Shown here piece by piece: positions 25,157 through 33,282 of a DNA stretch of 50,237 nt. The stretch spans positions 1 through 50,237 of the forward strand of contig JAETUG010000017.1 in NCBI GenBank assembly GCA_021768705.1, in the 5' to 3' direction. This DNA is from Bacillota bacterium. GTDB taxonomy: Bacteria > Bacillota > Clostridia > Lachnospirales > Anaerotignaceae. The position numbers and the translations under genes are program-made. The notes below the pieces were generated by a model, which saw nothing but the letters and a program-made list of their open reading frames with translations, made no database searches and was not told the origin of the DNA. Position 1 is the stretch's first letter. Every line of letters starts with the position of its first letter.

Positions 25157-26045
25157 TACGATCAAATATTTTGTGAGAGAAGGCTTGAGCGGGCTGAAAA
25201 AGAACCTGCTGATGACGATGGCTTCTATGGTTGCCGTTGCTGCCTGTATCTCTATTTTGTCTTTTTCCTACTGTGTAGGAAGCAACCTGCAGTATATGCT
25301 GAACCAGATGGAGGATTCCATCGGTATTTCTGTTTTCCTGAAGGGCGAATTGACTGGGGAGCAGATTGAAAATATGAAAACGGAGATCGGTAAGATCGAC
25401 CATGTGGAAAGTGTGGAATATATCTCGCCCACCGATGCTTTGGATGAACTGAAGCAGGACTGGGGTGCCGATGAAGATATCTTTGTGGGCTTGGATAATG
25501 AAAACAATCCCCTGTCCCATTCTTTCCAGATTTCTCTGGACAGCATTGAAAACCAGAATGGTGTTCTGACTGCACTGGAAAATGTAGATGGTGTCGAAAA
25601 CGTGCGCCATGGCCAGACAGAAACAGAGCTGCTGCTGAAAGCAAACCGTATCTTCAGCGTAGCCAGTGTGATCGTTATGTTGCTGTTGGGTGTCATTTCC
25701 GTCATGATCATCATGAATACCATTCGTATTTCTGTAGTCAACAGAAGAGTGGAAATCAATATTATGAAATATGTGGGTGCTACCGACTGGTTCATCCGCT
25801 GGCCCTTTATCATCGAAGGTATCATCATTGGTTTGGTGGGGGCTGTGGTTCCGCTGCTCCTCGGATTCCCGATCTATGCGAAGGTGACAAGTGCTATTTT
25901 CCAATATCTGCCTGTCATCAAATTCATCCAGTTCCGTCTGACGGGGGATGTATTTGGTTTCCTGATTCCCTTCGGTGTTATTTTTGGTATTGGTCTGGGG
26001 GTTATCGGTAGTGTGACTTCTATCCGCAAGCATCTGCGCGTATAA
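25146..26045 (+). CDS. ftsX: Cell-division ABC transporter permease FtsX
   Basis: A 299-residue membrane protein. A cytoplasmic start MRPSTIKYFVREGLSGLKKN leads to the first helix (about 21-45). A large extracellular loop (about 50-165) follows, the domain that contacts hydrolase activators. Three helices at about 170-195, 220-245 and 265-290 complete the four-helix FtsX plan. The start at 25146 is preferred because AAAGGTGG stands before it, inside the end of ftsE. No PcsB/M23-type partner gene follows; the next gene is ctpA. Confidence 0.95.
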   Translation: MRPSTIKYFVREGLSGLKKNLLMTMASMVAVAACISILSFSYCVGSNLQYMLNQMEDSIGISVFLKGELTGEQIENMKTEIGKIDHVESVEYISPTDALDELKQDWGADEDIFVGLDNENNPLSHSFQISLDSIENQNGVLTALENVDGVENVRHGQTETELLLKANRIFSVASVIVMLLLGVISVMIIMNTIRISVVNRRVEINIMKYVGATDWFIRWPFIIEGIIIGLVGAVVPLLLGFPIYAKVTSAIFQYLPVIKFIQFRLTGDVFGFLIPFGVIFGIGLGVIGSVTSIRKHLRV

Positions 26046-26077
26046 AAGAGAAAGAAAACGGAAAAAATAAAATATCC

Positions 26078-26146
26078 CTTTCGGCAGTGCAGCCGAAAGC
26101 AAGAGGGGGAACATTGAGGGTATGCCTTGCAATGCTTCCCCCTTTT
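26078..26146 (+). terminator. Double hairpin terminator after ftsX
   Basis: First hairpin: CTTTCGGC (26078-26085) with GCCGAAAG (26092-26099). Second: GGGGGAA plus CATTG (26105-26116) with CAATG, C, TTCCCCC (26130-26142), one bulge, then TTTT. The second looks like an intrinsic terminator that would separate ftsEX from ctpA. Confidence 0.78.
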
Positions 26147-26206
26147 CCATAGGATAATTTTTTTCGGAAAAACATAGGATAAAGAAAGTCTGAGAAAAAT
26201 GAGGCG

Positions 26207-27409
26207 ATGAATGTGAAACGAAAGGATTTTTGGAAAGGCTTTGGGGCTGCGCTGGCACTGGTCCTTGTGGCCAGCGTGGCATGGACCCCCATCTGCCGTA
26301 TCATCCCTTGGCATGCCCTGCCCTTTACGATGGGCATGAGCAGGGAAGCAAAGATCGACATCATCCAAAGCTATCTGGATCAATATTATGTGGATGATCT
26401 GGAGGAAGAACAGGTGGAAGAGATGCTGTATGCGGGGATGATGGCAGGCGTTGGGGACAGATATACATATTACCTGACGAAGGAAAACCTGAAGCAGTAT
26501 ATGGATAATTCCAACGGTAATTTCGACGGTGTAGGCATCGAGGTCTACAGTACCCAGGATGGGGAAGTCATCGTCAGCAGCGTGATGGCAGGACAGCCTG
26601 CGGAAGCAGCCGGCGTGAAAGCCGGAGATGTTATCGTTGGTGTAGATGGTCAGGATATGCAGGGGAGTCTGCTTTCCGATGTGGCGGCGAAGATCCGCGG
26701 CAGGGAAGGCACAGAAGTGACCATCAAGGTTCTTCGCAGAAGCACCGGAGAGACTCTGGAATTTACCATGGAACGGACAACGGTCGTTGTGGAAAGTGTA
26801 TCGGGCCGTATGATGGATGAAAAGATTGGCTATATTTCCATCAGTGGGTTTAAGGAAAATACCTATACTCAGTTCAAGGAAGCTTTGGATGAACTGCAGA
26901 AGGAAGGCATGAAAGGGCTGATCTTGGATCTGAGAGATAACCCCGGCGGTCTGGTACATTCTGTCTATGAGATCGGGGAAGAATTGCTGCCGGAAGGCAC
27001 CATGGTCTATACTTTGGATAAAAATGAAAACAGAAACGATTTGAAATGTGACGAAGAATATTTAGATATCCCTTTGGTGGTGCTGGTCAATGCAAACAGT
27101 GCCAGTGCATCGGAGATTTTCGCCGGTGCCGTGAAGGATACAGGCAGAGGTACGCTGGTCGGCACCCAGACCTTCGGCAAGGGGCTGGTGCAGCGGCTGT
27201 TTACTCTGCCCGATGGTTCCGGCTTGAATATCACCATTCAGAAATACTATACACCAAACGGTACATCTATCCATGGTGTAGGCATCGAGCCTGACGAGGT
27301 GGTAGAGCTGCCGGCGGACTATCAGAACACAGCCCTGAAGGATATTCCCGAAAGAGTGGATACCCAGTTGCAGAAGGGCGTGGAAGTGCTGCGAAACGAG
27401 ATCAAATAA
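26207..27409 (+). CDS. ctpA: S41 carboxy-terminal processing protease CtpA
   Basis: A 400-residue exported serine protease that trims or degrades proteins at the membrane/wall interface. An N-terminal membrane anchor or signal lies at about residues 10-30 (ALALVLVASVAWTPI). A PDZ domain follows (about 100-180; VSSVMAGQPAEAAGVKAGDVIVGVDG), then the S41 core with LILDLRDNPGGLV. The catalytic Ser is in NSASASEIFAG (about residue 297-303) and the Lys is K325 in TFGKGLVQ. Both dyad residues are present. A GAGG site stands close to the ATG. In other bacteria CtpA homologues control wall hydrolases, which fits the neighbouring ftsEX, though a terminator separates them. Confidence 0.94.
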   Translation: MNVKRKDFWKGFGAALALVLVASVAWTPICRIIPWHALPFTMGMSREAKIDIIQSYLDQYYVDDLEEEQVEEMLYAGMMAGVGDRYTYYLTKENLKQYMDNSNGNFDGVGIEVYSTQDGEVIVSSVMAGQPAEAAGVKAGDVIVGVDGQDMQGSLLSDVAAKIRGREGTEVTIKVLRRSTGETLEFTMERTTVVVESVSGRMMDEKIGYISISGFKENTYTQFKEALDELQKEGMKGLILDLRDNPGGLVHSVYEIGEELLPEGTMVYTLDKNENRNDLKCDEEYLDIPLVVLVNANSASASEIFAGAVKDTGRGTLVGTQTFGKGLVQRLFTLPDGSGLNITIQKYYTPNGTSIHGVGIEPDEVVELPADYQNTALKDIPERVDTQLQKGVEVLRNEIK

Positions 27410-27431
27410 AAGATTATATCACGAAAAGAGG

Positions 27432-27461
27432 TTCTTCCTATTTAAATATAGGAAGAATTTT
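27432..27461 (+). terminator. Terminator after ctpA
   Basis: TTCTTCCTAT (27432-27441) pairs with ATAGGAAGAA (27448-27457), then TTTT. Confidence 0.82.
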
Positions 27462-27561
27462 CTTAATTTTTTCAGAAACGGCTTTTCAAGGGGCGCAGAT
27501 TCAAGTATACTAAAAAGACATAGGAAAAATTTTGGTTCAAAAAGAACAAAGGAGCGGCGGT

Positions 27562-28620
27562 ATGTTTAATTTTATGAGTTTTGGCGAAAATATCGGCATC
27601 GACCTGGGGACTGCCACTGTTCTGGTATATATCAAGGGGCAGGGCATTGTGATTCGAGAACCATCCGTTGTTGCCATTGATAAGGACAGCAATACGATTC
27701 TGGCTGTGGGCGAAGAAGCAAGGCGTATGCTGGGCAGAACACCCGGCAATATCGTTGCCATCCGTCCTTTGCGGGAAGGTGTTATCTCCAATTATGATGT
27801 AACAGAAAAAATGCTGCAGTACTTCATTGAAAAGGCTATGGGCAAGCGTTCCTTCGTGAAGCCTACCATTGCCGTTTGCGTACCCAGCAGCGTTACGGAA
27901 GTAGAAAAAAGAGCAGTAGAAGACGCCACCCGTCAGGCGGGGGCAAGACGTGTGCATATCATCGAAGAACCCATTGCGGCAGCCATCGGTTCCGGCATTG
28001 ATATTTCCCGTGCCTGCGGAAGCATGGTGGTGGATATCGGCGGCGGCACAACGGATATCGCAGTCATTTCTTTGGGCGGCACGGTAGTCAGCTATTCCCT
28101 GAAAATTGCGGGGGATAACTTTGATGATGCCATCATTCGCTATATGAGAAAAAAACACAACGTTTTGATCGGCGAAAGAACTGCAGAGGAACTGAAGATT
28201 AACATCGGTACGGCTTTTGAACGTACCATTCCCGTTACGCTGGACGTGCGGGGTAGAAACCTCATCACAGGTCTGCCGAAAAATATTACAGTGACTTCCG
28301 ATGAGATGCTGGAAGCACTGCAGGAATCTGTGGAAGCCATTGCTGATGCAGTACATGGCGTTTTGGAACGTACGCCTCCCGAACTGGCGGCGGATATTTA
28401 TGAACGTGGTATCGTTATGACCGGCGGCGGCAGCCTGCTTTATGGTCTGGATAAGCTGATCCAGAGCAGAACAGGCATTCATGCCATGGTGGCAGAGGAT
28501 GCAGTTAGTTGTGTTGCCATTGGCACAGGTCGTTATATTGAATTTATTTCCGAAGGCGGCGAAGAGGAGCATCAGGAAAAACGGGGCTTTGATATTGGGA
28601 GCTTTTTCAAAAAGAAATAA
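27562..28620 (+). CDS. mreB: MreB/Mbl rod-shape actin homologue
   Basis: A 352-residue actin-like ATPase that guides side-wall synthesis. It begins MFNFMSFGENIGIDLGTATVLVYIKGQGIV, with the phosphate-1 loop GIDLGTATVLVY, phosphate-2 VVDIGGGTTDIAV and adenosine motif MTGGGSLLYGLD. The N-terminal FNFM phrase could serve as a membrane-binding amphipathic start. The ATG at 27562 follows AAAGGAG; a TTG frame extension upstream is unlikely. No mreC or mreD follows; a terminator does. This isolated gene may therefore be an Mbl/MreBH-type paralogue rather than the main mreBCD copy. Confidence 0.95.
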   Translation: MFNFMSFGENIGIDLGTATVLVYIKGQGIVIREPSVVAIDKDSNTILAVGEEARRMLGRTPGNIVAIRPLREGVISNYDVTEKMLQYFIEKAMGKRSFVKPTIAVCVPSSVTEVEKRAVEDATRQAGARRVHIIEEPIAAAIGSGIDISRACGSMVVDIGGGTTDIAVISLGGTVVSYSLKIAGDNFDDAIIRYMRKKHNVLIGERTAEELKINIGTAFERTIPVTLDVRGRNLITGLPKNITVTSDEMLEALQESVEAIADAVHGVLERTPPELAADIYERGIVMTGGGSLLYGLDKLIQSRTGIHAMVAEDAVSCVAIGTGRYIEFISEGGEEEHQEKRGFDIGSFFKKK

Positions 28621-28625
28621 GATAT

Positions 28626-28652
28626 AGAGGACGTGAAGATGCGTCCTCTTTT
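28626..28652 (+). terminator. Terminator after mreB
   Basis: AGAGGACG (28626-28633) pairs with CGTCCTCT (28642-28649), followed by T-rich sequence, six bases past the stop codon. Confidence 0.9.
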
Positions 28653-29084
28653 GTTTTACAAGAAAAGGAATCGTCATTTAAATAACAATATCCGGCTGGC
28701 GGACAAAGGGTACATCCTGTTTTTCGATGAAAAATTGTGCAGTTTGTTGAAAGAACTGTAAAAAAATATTGCCAAACCCTTGATAGTGCAAATGCTTTCT
28801 GCAACGATGCACAAAAAAAGAAGGCAAGGTTTTTTTTTGCATAATTTTTAACATGAAACTTTGTGTAAAAATAATCCCAAAACTTGAAAAAAATACTACA
28901 CAAGTCCAAAATATGTGTTATAATAATCACGGAAAGAAGCCAATGGGGGTAGTATGTTCTAAAAGAACAACGAAATCCATAAAGCTTTTTCTTCAATTTG
29001 CCCTAACCGCATGGGGCAGATCCGCATCCAGCGGTGCGGAAAAAACTAATTGTTAATCTATACACAATAGGAGGTCATAGAGTT
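28653..29084. promoter_or_regulatory. gdhA upstream region with promoter and possible operator
   Basis: This 432-bp gap holds no supported gene. A perfect TATAAT lies at 28919-28924; the best -35 is weak (TACACA at about 28897). Just after the predicted transcription start is an inverted repeat TGTTCT-AAA-AGAACA (28955-28969), which could be an operator. A second dyad TCCGCA/TGCGGA (29021-29026 with 29035-29040) lies 45 bp before the start codon. The leader would be about 155 nt. Confidence 0.5.
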
Positions 29085-30434
29085 ATGAACGCTTATATTG
29101 AACGCGTAATCGAACAGGTGAAACAGCGTGACGCACACGAACCCGAATTTATCCAGACAGTAGAAGAAGTATTCGCTTCTATCGAAAAAGAAGTAGAACT
29201 GCATCCCGAATATGAAAAAATGGGTCTGCTGGAAAGACTGGTTGAACCTGAAAGACAGATCTCTTTCAGAGTAACATGGGTTGACGATGCTGGTAAAGTA
29301 AACGTTAACCGTGGTTTCAGAGTACAGTTCAACTCCGCTATCGGTCCCTACAAAGGTGGTCTGCGTTTTGCTTCCAATGTATACTCTGGCGTAGTTAAAT
29401 TCCTGGGCTTTGAACAGATCTTCAAAAACTCCCTGACAGGTCTGCCTATCGGCGGCGGCAAGGGTGGTTCCGACTTCAACCCCAACGGTAAATCCGATAT
29501 GGAAATCATGAGATTCTGCCAGGCATTCATGACAGAACTGTACAGACACATCGGTCCCGACGTTGACGTTCCCGCTGGTGACATCGGCGTAGGCGGCAGA
29601 GAAATCGGTTTCCTGTATGGCCAGTACAAGAGAATCAAAGGCTGCTGGGAAAATGGCGTACTGACAGGCAAAGGTCTGGAATACGGCGGTTCCCTGTTCA
29701 GACCCGAAGCAACAGGCTACGGTGCTACATACTATGTAAACGAAGTTCTGCAGCATGAAGGCGACACATTCGAAGGCAAAACAGTAGCTATGTCCGGTTT
29801 CGGTAACGTAGCTTGGGGTATCGCTATGAAAGTAGCTCAGCTGGGTGGTAAAGTTGTTACACTGTCCGGCCCCGACGGCTACTGCTACGATCCCGATGGT
29901 ATCACAACAGAAGAAAAATTCAACTACATGCTGGAAATGAGAAACTCCGGCAGAAACCGTGCTCAGGACTATGCTGACAAATTTGGCGTACAGTTCTTCC
30001 CTAAACAGAAACCTTGGGGTCAGAAAGTTGATATCTGCATGCCCGCAGCATACCAGAACGAACTGGATGTTCCCGAAATCGAACAGATCATCGCTAACGG
30101 CACAAAATACTACATCGAAGTAGCTAACATGCCTACAACAAACGCAGGTCTGGCTCGTGCTATGGCAGAACCCGGCATGATCGTTGCTCCTTCTAAAGCA
30201 GTTAACGCTGGTGGTGTAGCAGTTTCCGCTCTGGAAATGGCTCAGAACTCCATGAGATACAGCTGGGATGGTGCAGAAGTTGATGAAAAACTGAAAGGCA
30301 TCATGAAGAACATCCACAAGATCTCTGTAGAAGCTGCAGAAGGTGCTGGTATGGGTTACAACCTGGTAGCTGGTGCTAATATCGCTGGCTTCAAGAAAGT
30401 AGCTGCAGCTATGATGGCTCAGGGTCTGGTATAA
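29085..30434 (+). CDS. gdhA: Glutamate dehydrogenase
   Basis: A 449-residue hexameric-type glutamate dehydrogenase that interconverts glutamate and 2-oxoglutarate plus ammonium. Length and sequence fit the clostridial family-I enzyme (as in C. symbiosum). Motifs seen: RVTWVDDAGKVNVNRGFRVQ, GPYKGGLRF, LTGLPIGGGKGGSDFNP with the catalytic Lys, VPAGDIGVGGREIGF, and the nucleotide-binding GFGNVAWGIAMK. Cofactor preference (NAD or NADP) is not safely readable. The ATG at 29085 follows AGGAGG; an upstream GTG frame is unlikely. Codon use is that of a very highly expressed gene (Thr nearly all ACA, much GCT and GTA), fitting an amino-acid fermenter. Confidence 0.96.
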   Translation: MNAYIERVIEQVKQRDAHEPEFIQTVEEVFASIEKEVELHPEYEKMGLLERLVEPERQISFRVTWVDDAGKVNVNRGFRVQFNSAIGPYKGGLRFASNVYSGVVKFLGFEQIFKNSLTGLPIGGGKGGSDFNPNGKSDMEIMRFCQAFMTELYRHIGPDVDVPAGDIGVGGREIGFLYGQYKRIKGCWENGVLTGKGLEYGGSLFRPEATGYGATYYVNEVLQHEGDTFEGKTVAMSGFGNVAWGIAMKVAQLGGKVVTLSGPDGYCYDPDGITTEEKFNYMLEMRNSGRNRAQDYADKFGVQFFPKQKPWGQKVDICMPAAYQNELDVPEIEQIIANGTKYYIEVANMPTTNAGLARAMAEPGMIVAPSKAVNAGGVAVSALEMAQNSMRYSWDGAEVDEKLKGIMKNIHKISVEAAEGAGMGYNLVAGANIAGFKKVAAAMMAQGLV

Positions 30435-30497
30435 TTACATACCTTAGTTGCTCACAATACGTTTGATTACGCAAAACGTTTAGATTAAGCAAACTCG

Positions 30498-30524
30498 AAA
30501 GGGACGGAGAAATCCGTCCCTTTT
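30498..30524 (+). terminator. Terminator after gdhA
   Basis: GGGACGGA (30501-30508) pairs with TCCGTCCC (30513-30520) around a GAAA tetraloop, with AAA before and TTTT after. Confidence 0.93.
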
Positions 30525-30592
30525 CCTATATCCGAAAAAGGTTCGTTTGAAAGGACGGACTTTTTTTGATTGCAGAAAAAAACGGAAAAAGG

Positions 30593-30625
30593 TGTAACGA
30601 AAACGGTCTGGATCGGATATATAAA
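30593..30625 (+). promoter_or_regulatory. Possible autoregulated ECF promoter
   Basis: TGTAAC (30593-30598) lies about 55 bp before the sigma-factor gene. It resembles AAC-type -35 elements of ECF promoters, which often drive their own sigma genes. The -10 cannot be defined with confidence; the region around 30610-30625 holds CGGATATATAAA. Confidence 0.35.
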
Positions 30626-30652
30626 TGAAGCCACAAGAGAGGAGGAGAGAGG

Positions 30653-31138
30653 ATGTTTCAGCCCGAAAAAGATTTTGAGGAATACGGGAGGTTCGTATTC
30701 AAATATTTAATGAGCCTTTGCGGCGATGGGGATTTGGCGGAAGAACTGACCCAGGAAACCTTTTATCGGGCGATCCGTTCTTCGGGGAGATTCGATGGAA
30801 GCTGTAAGGTTTCCACATGGCTTTGCCAGATCGCAAAGCATGTCTGGTATCAGGAATTGGATAAACGCAGGCGGAGGAAAGAAGAACCATTGCAGGAAAA
30901 TGGGGCGAGGGATGGTTTGGAAAGCGCATACTGCAGGAAGGAACAGACCATGGAAGTGATGAAAGCGGTACATATTTTGGAGGAGAATGCCAAAGAGGTT
31001 TTCCTCCTGCGCATCACCGGTGGATTCTCCTTTAAGGAGATCGGCGAGATTTGCGGAAGAAATGAGAATTGGGCACGGGTGACTTTTTACCGAGCAAAAC
31101 AGAAGATCATGGAGGAGGTTGGGAAAGATGAAATGTGA
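30653..31138 (+). CDS. ECF-type RNA polymerase sigma factor
   Basis: A 161-residue sigma-70 family protein with only regions 2 and 4. Region 2 covers about 10-75 (FKYLMSLCGDGDLAEELTQE, then YRAIRSSGRFDG and STWLCQIAKHVWYQELDKRRRR). Region 4 covers about 105-155 (FLLRITGGFSFKEIGEICG, then NENWARVTFYRAKQKIMEEV), the -35-binding helix-turn-helix. RBS AGGAGGAGAGG precedes the ATG. The anti-sigma gene overlaps its end by 11 bases, so it is held inactive by that partner until a signal arrives. The signal is unknown. Confidence 0.93.
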   Translation: MFQPEKDFEEYGRFVFKYLMSLCGDGDLAEELTQETFYRAIRSSGRFDGSCKVSTWLCQIAKHVWYQELDKRRRRKEEPLQENGARDGLESAYCRKEQTMEVMKAVHILEENAKEVFLLRITGGFSFKEIGEICGRNENWARVTFYRAKQKIMEEVGKDEM

Positions 31139-31742
31139 AATTATCAGAGATTTGTTGCCTAGCTATTTGGATGAGCTGACCAGTGAAGCAAGTAATCAGG
31201 AGATCCTTGCTCATATGGAGGGGTGTGAGGCTTGTAGAGAAATATTGCAGGAAATGCAGGCAGAGGAAAGTAACGGTATAGAGGAAGGGGAAAAGAAGAA
31301 GATACATCCTTTTCGTAAGCTGAACCAGAGAATGAAAATGACTATTCTGGCGGTGGTGATGGTTTGTGTCGCTTTGGGTGGTGCTTTTTGGAAGGTCTTT
31401 GTAAGGGGATGGAGCATTGACCCGAAGGATGTGGAAATGAATGTTGCATGGGAGGAGGGGGAAGTTTTGCTGCAATTTGAGCTACTGAATGGACATGTAC
31501 TTGATGCATGGGGGATGATGGATCAGATGGAAATGCAGATCGGTTTAAAACAGATGCTTCAGTTGCCAGGGGACGACAGAGGAAAATATCCCGGTCGATT
31601 TGACTATGGTATCAGTTTGGAATGGATGAGAGAGGATGGAGGAGAGATAGAGGATATTGCGGAGTATCCGATTGTGATCGACTACGGTAAAGAAAAAATG
31701 ACCTATACACTAGGGGAATTGCTGGAGATAGCAAAAAAATAA
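31128..31742 (+). CDS. Zinc-finger anti-sigma factor (ZAS/zf-HC2 type)
   Basis: A 204-residue membrane-anchored anti-sigma factor for the preceding ECF sigma. The N-terminal ZAS domain begins MKCEIIRDLLPSYLDELTSE and has the H-x3-C-x2-C motif at His29, Cys33 and Cys36, with Cys3 as a further ligand. One membrane helix lies at about residues 68-90 (MTILAVVMVCVALGGAFWKVF). The outer domain of about 110 residues has no recognisable fold and may be the sensor. The ATG at 31128 has GGAGG before it and lies inside the sigma gene, so the two are translationally coupled. Confidence 0.88.
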   Translation: MKCEIIRDLLPSYLDELTSEASNQEILAHMEGCEACREILQEMQAEESNGIEEGEKKKIHPFRKLNQRMKMTILAVVMVCVALGGAFWKVFVRGWSIDPKDVEMNVAWEEGEVLLQFELLNGHVLDAWGMMDQMEMQIGLKQMLQLPGDDRGKYPGRFDYGISLEWMREDGGEIEDIAEYPIVIDYGKEKMTYTLGELLEIAKK

Positions 31743-31765
31743 AAGACCCAAATGGGTCTTTTTAT
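31741..31765 (+). terminator. Bidirectional terminator between convergent operons
   Basis: AAAAGACCC (31741-31749) pairs with GGGTCTTTT (31754-31762). T-rich sequence follows on the plus strand, and the A run at the left serves the minus strand. It overlaps the stop codons of both the anti-sigma gene and the convergent DUF3885 gene. Confidence 0.88.
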
Positions 31766-32403
31766 TTTTCGAAGATTTGTCGCATCCGTTCCAGGTCATA
31801 TTCCAGCAGCCAATTTTGGCAATCTTCGTAAAGGAAGCGGATATCTTCGGCTTTTTCCGCCACCACATCTGCGCCCCTGTCATCATAAGGATGGAATAGC
31901 AGATGACGGGTGGTATCGAAAAAGAACACAGCGGAGGATAATTCCCGAAAGCCGAATCCTTTGAAATCGCAGGACATGATGGCTTCCAGCAGGGGCGTTA
32001 TCCGAGGTGGTGTCTGCTCCATATCCCAGAAAAGCAGGATGCGGGTCATAGGTTCCTCGTTTGCCGTCGTCACTTCCTGCTGATAGACCTCGGCAGGAGT
32101 GGGAAGATGAGCCAAATGACAGAATTTTTGGATGATCTCGTTGATATCCGTATCTAAGTCCAATGTGCGATACAGCACCCACAGCAGTGTATCGAAGGGG
32201 GCTGTTTTTTCGTAGAGGAAAGAGGCTCGCCACAGGGCACTTTTCAGATAGCGGGGATTTAGGTGTTTTTTATCCAGAAAAATCTCCAAGGTGGGGTCCC
32301 CTGTTTCGAACCGCAGGGATACGGGGCTTTCATAGAAGATAGGTAGCTGTAGTCGTTCGTTGCCGATCTTTTTTAATGTTTCAAAAATTTTTTCTAATAA
32401 CAT
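31762..32403 (-). CDS. DUF3885-like protein of unknown function
   Basis: A 213-residue soluble protein, likely cytoplasmic; no signal peptide or membrane helix. The C-terminal phrase LLFHPYDDRGADVVAEKAED, followed by LYEDCQNWLLEYDLERM, matches the DUF3885 pattern (Tyr-Asp-Asp-Arg-Gly-x-Asp-Val). The function of this domain is unknown. Two ATG codons in tandem are possible; the second (32403) has better spacing to AGGAG. It is the last gene of a minus-strand operon with eamA and queH, 12 bp after eamA. Confidence 0.75.
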   Translation of the reverse strand: MLLEKIFETLKKIGNERLQLPIFYESPVSLRFETGDPTLEIFLDKKHLNPRYLKSALWRASFLYEKTAPFDTLLWVLYRTLDLDTDINEIIQKFCHLAHLPTPAEVYQQEVTTANEEPMTRILLFWDMEQTPPRITPLLEAIMSCDFKGFGFRELSSAVFFFDTTRHLLFHPYDDRGADVVAEKAEDIRFLYEDCQNWLLEYDLERMRQIFEK

Positions 32404-32415
32404 CATATCTCCTGT

Positions 32416-33282
32416 TTATGTCTGTGTGTGGGGGCGGTTATTGCGGATAAACATTGCCACAGCGGTGGATGTGATGATGAGATATCCCAGCCAGCTGAAG
32501 GCATCGGAAACCTGCCCGAAAACGAAATAGCCCAAGATGGCAGAGAAGATGATCTGGCTGTAGTCGTAAACGGAAATTTCCCTTGCGGGGGCGTAGGTGT
32601 AAGCGGCAGTGATGGTGAATTGGCCACCGGCGGCTGCCAAACCGGCCAAAAGCAATGTGCCCAACTGTGCCAGCGTCATGGGATGGTAGCAGAAGATGAG
32701 GTAAGGCAGGGTAACTATACAGGAAAAGGCGGAGAAAAAGAACACGATGAAGGGCCCTTTTACCCCCCGCATACCCAATGCACGAACATAAGTATATGCT
32801 ACCCCGGCGCCAAGACCGCCCAGCAGACCGATCAAAGCAGGAAAACATGCCAGATTTGAGGGCGTTGGTTTGATGACGAAGAGGGTTCCCGTGAAGGCGG
32901 CTACTACGCAAAGCCCCTGAAAAAGATTGATCTTTTCTTTCAAAATCAGGATGCCGAAGAGGATCGCGAAGAAGGGGGACATTTTATTCAGCATGGAGGC
33001 ATCCGCCAGCACCAGATGGTCTACGGCATAGAAGTTGCAGAGGATACCCAGTGTGCCGCAGACAGAGCGGAGCATCAGAAATTTTTTAGAGTCTCTGTCC
33101 AATCTGATCTCAGGGCGTTCTTTCAGCAAAATGATCAGAGCGAAAAGCATTGCCACAAAGTTGCGGAAAAAGCTTTTCTGGATAGAGGGCAGGTCGCCTG
33201 ACAGGCGGACGAACATATTCATGAGGGCAAAGGAGAAAGAGGAGAGCAGGATACAGCAGACCCCTTTATTCTTTTGTGTCAT
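32416..33282 (-). CDS. DMT superfamily (EamA-type) transporter
   Basis: A 288-residue inner-membrane protein with ten predicted helices in two EamA repeats. The first starts GVCCILLSSFSFALMNMFVRL and the second about VIGLLGGLGAGVAYTYVRALG. SSAVFFF-like wording is absent; LADASMLNKMSPFFAILFG is typical of the family's helix 3-4 region. Members export amino acids, metabolites or purines; the substrate is not readable. The ATG overlaps the queH stop (ATGA), and GGAGGGG precedes it. Coupling to queH is interesting but may only reflect cotranscription. Confidence 0.88.
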   Translation of the reverse strand: MTQKNKGVCCILLSSFSFALMNMFVRLSGDLPSIQKSFFRNFVAMLFALIILLKERPEIRLDRDSKKFLMLRSVCGTLGILCNFYAVDHLVLADASMLNKMSPFFAILFGILILKEKINLFQGLCVVAAFTGTLFVIKPTPSNLACFPALIGLLGGLGAGVAYTYVRALGMRGVKGPFIVFFFSAFSCIVTLPYLIFCYHPMTLAQLGTLLLAGLAAAGGQFTITAAYTYAPAREISVYDYSQIIFSAILGYFVFGQVSDAFSWLGYLIITSTAVAMFIRNNRPHTQT

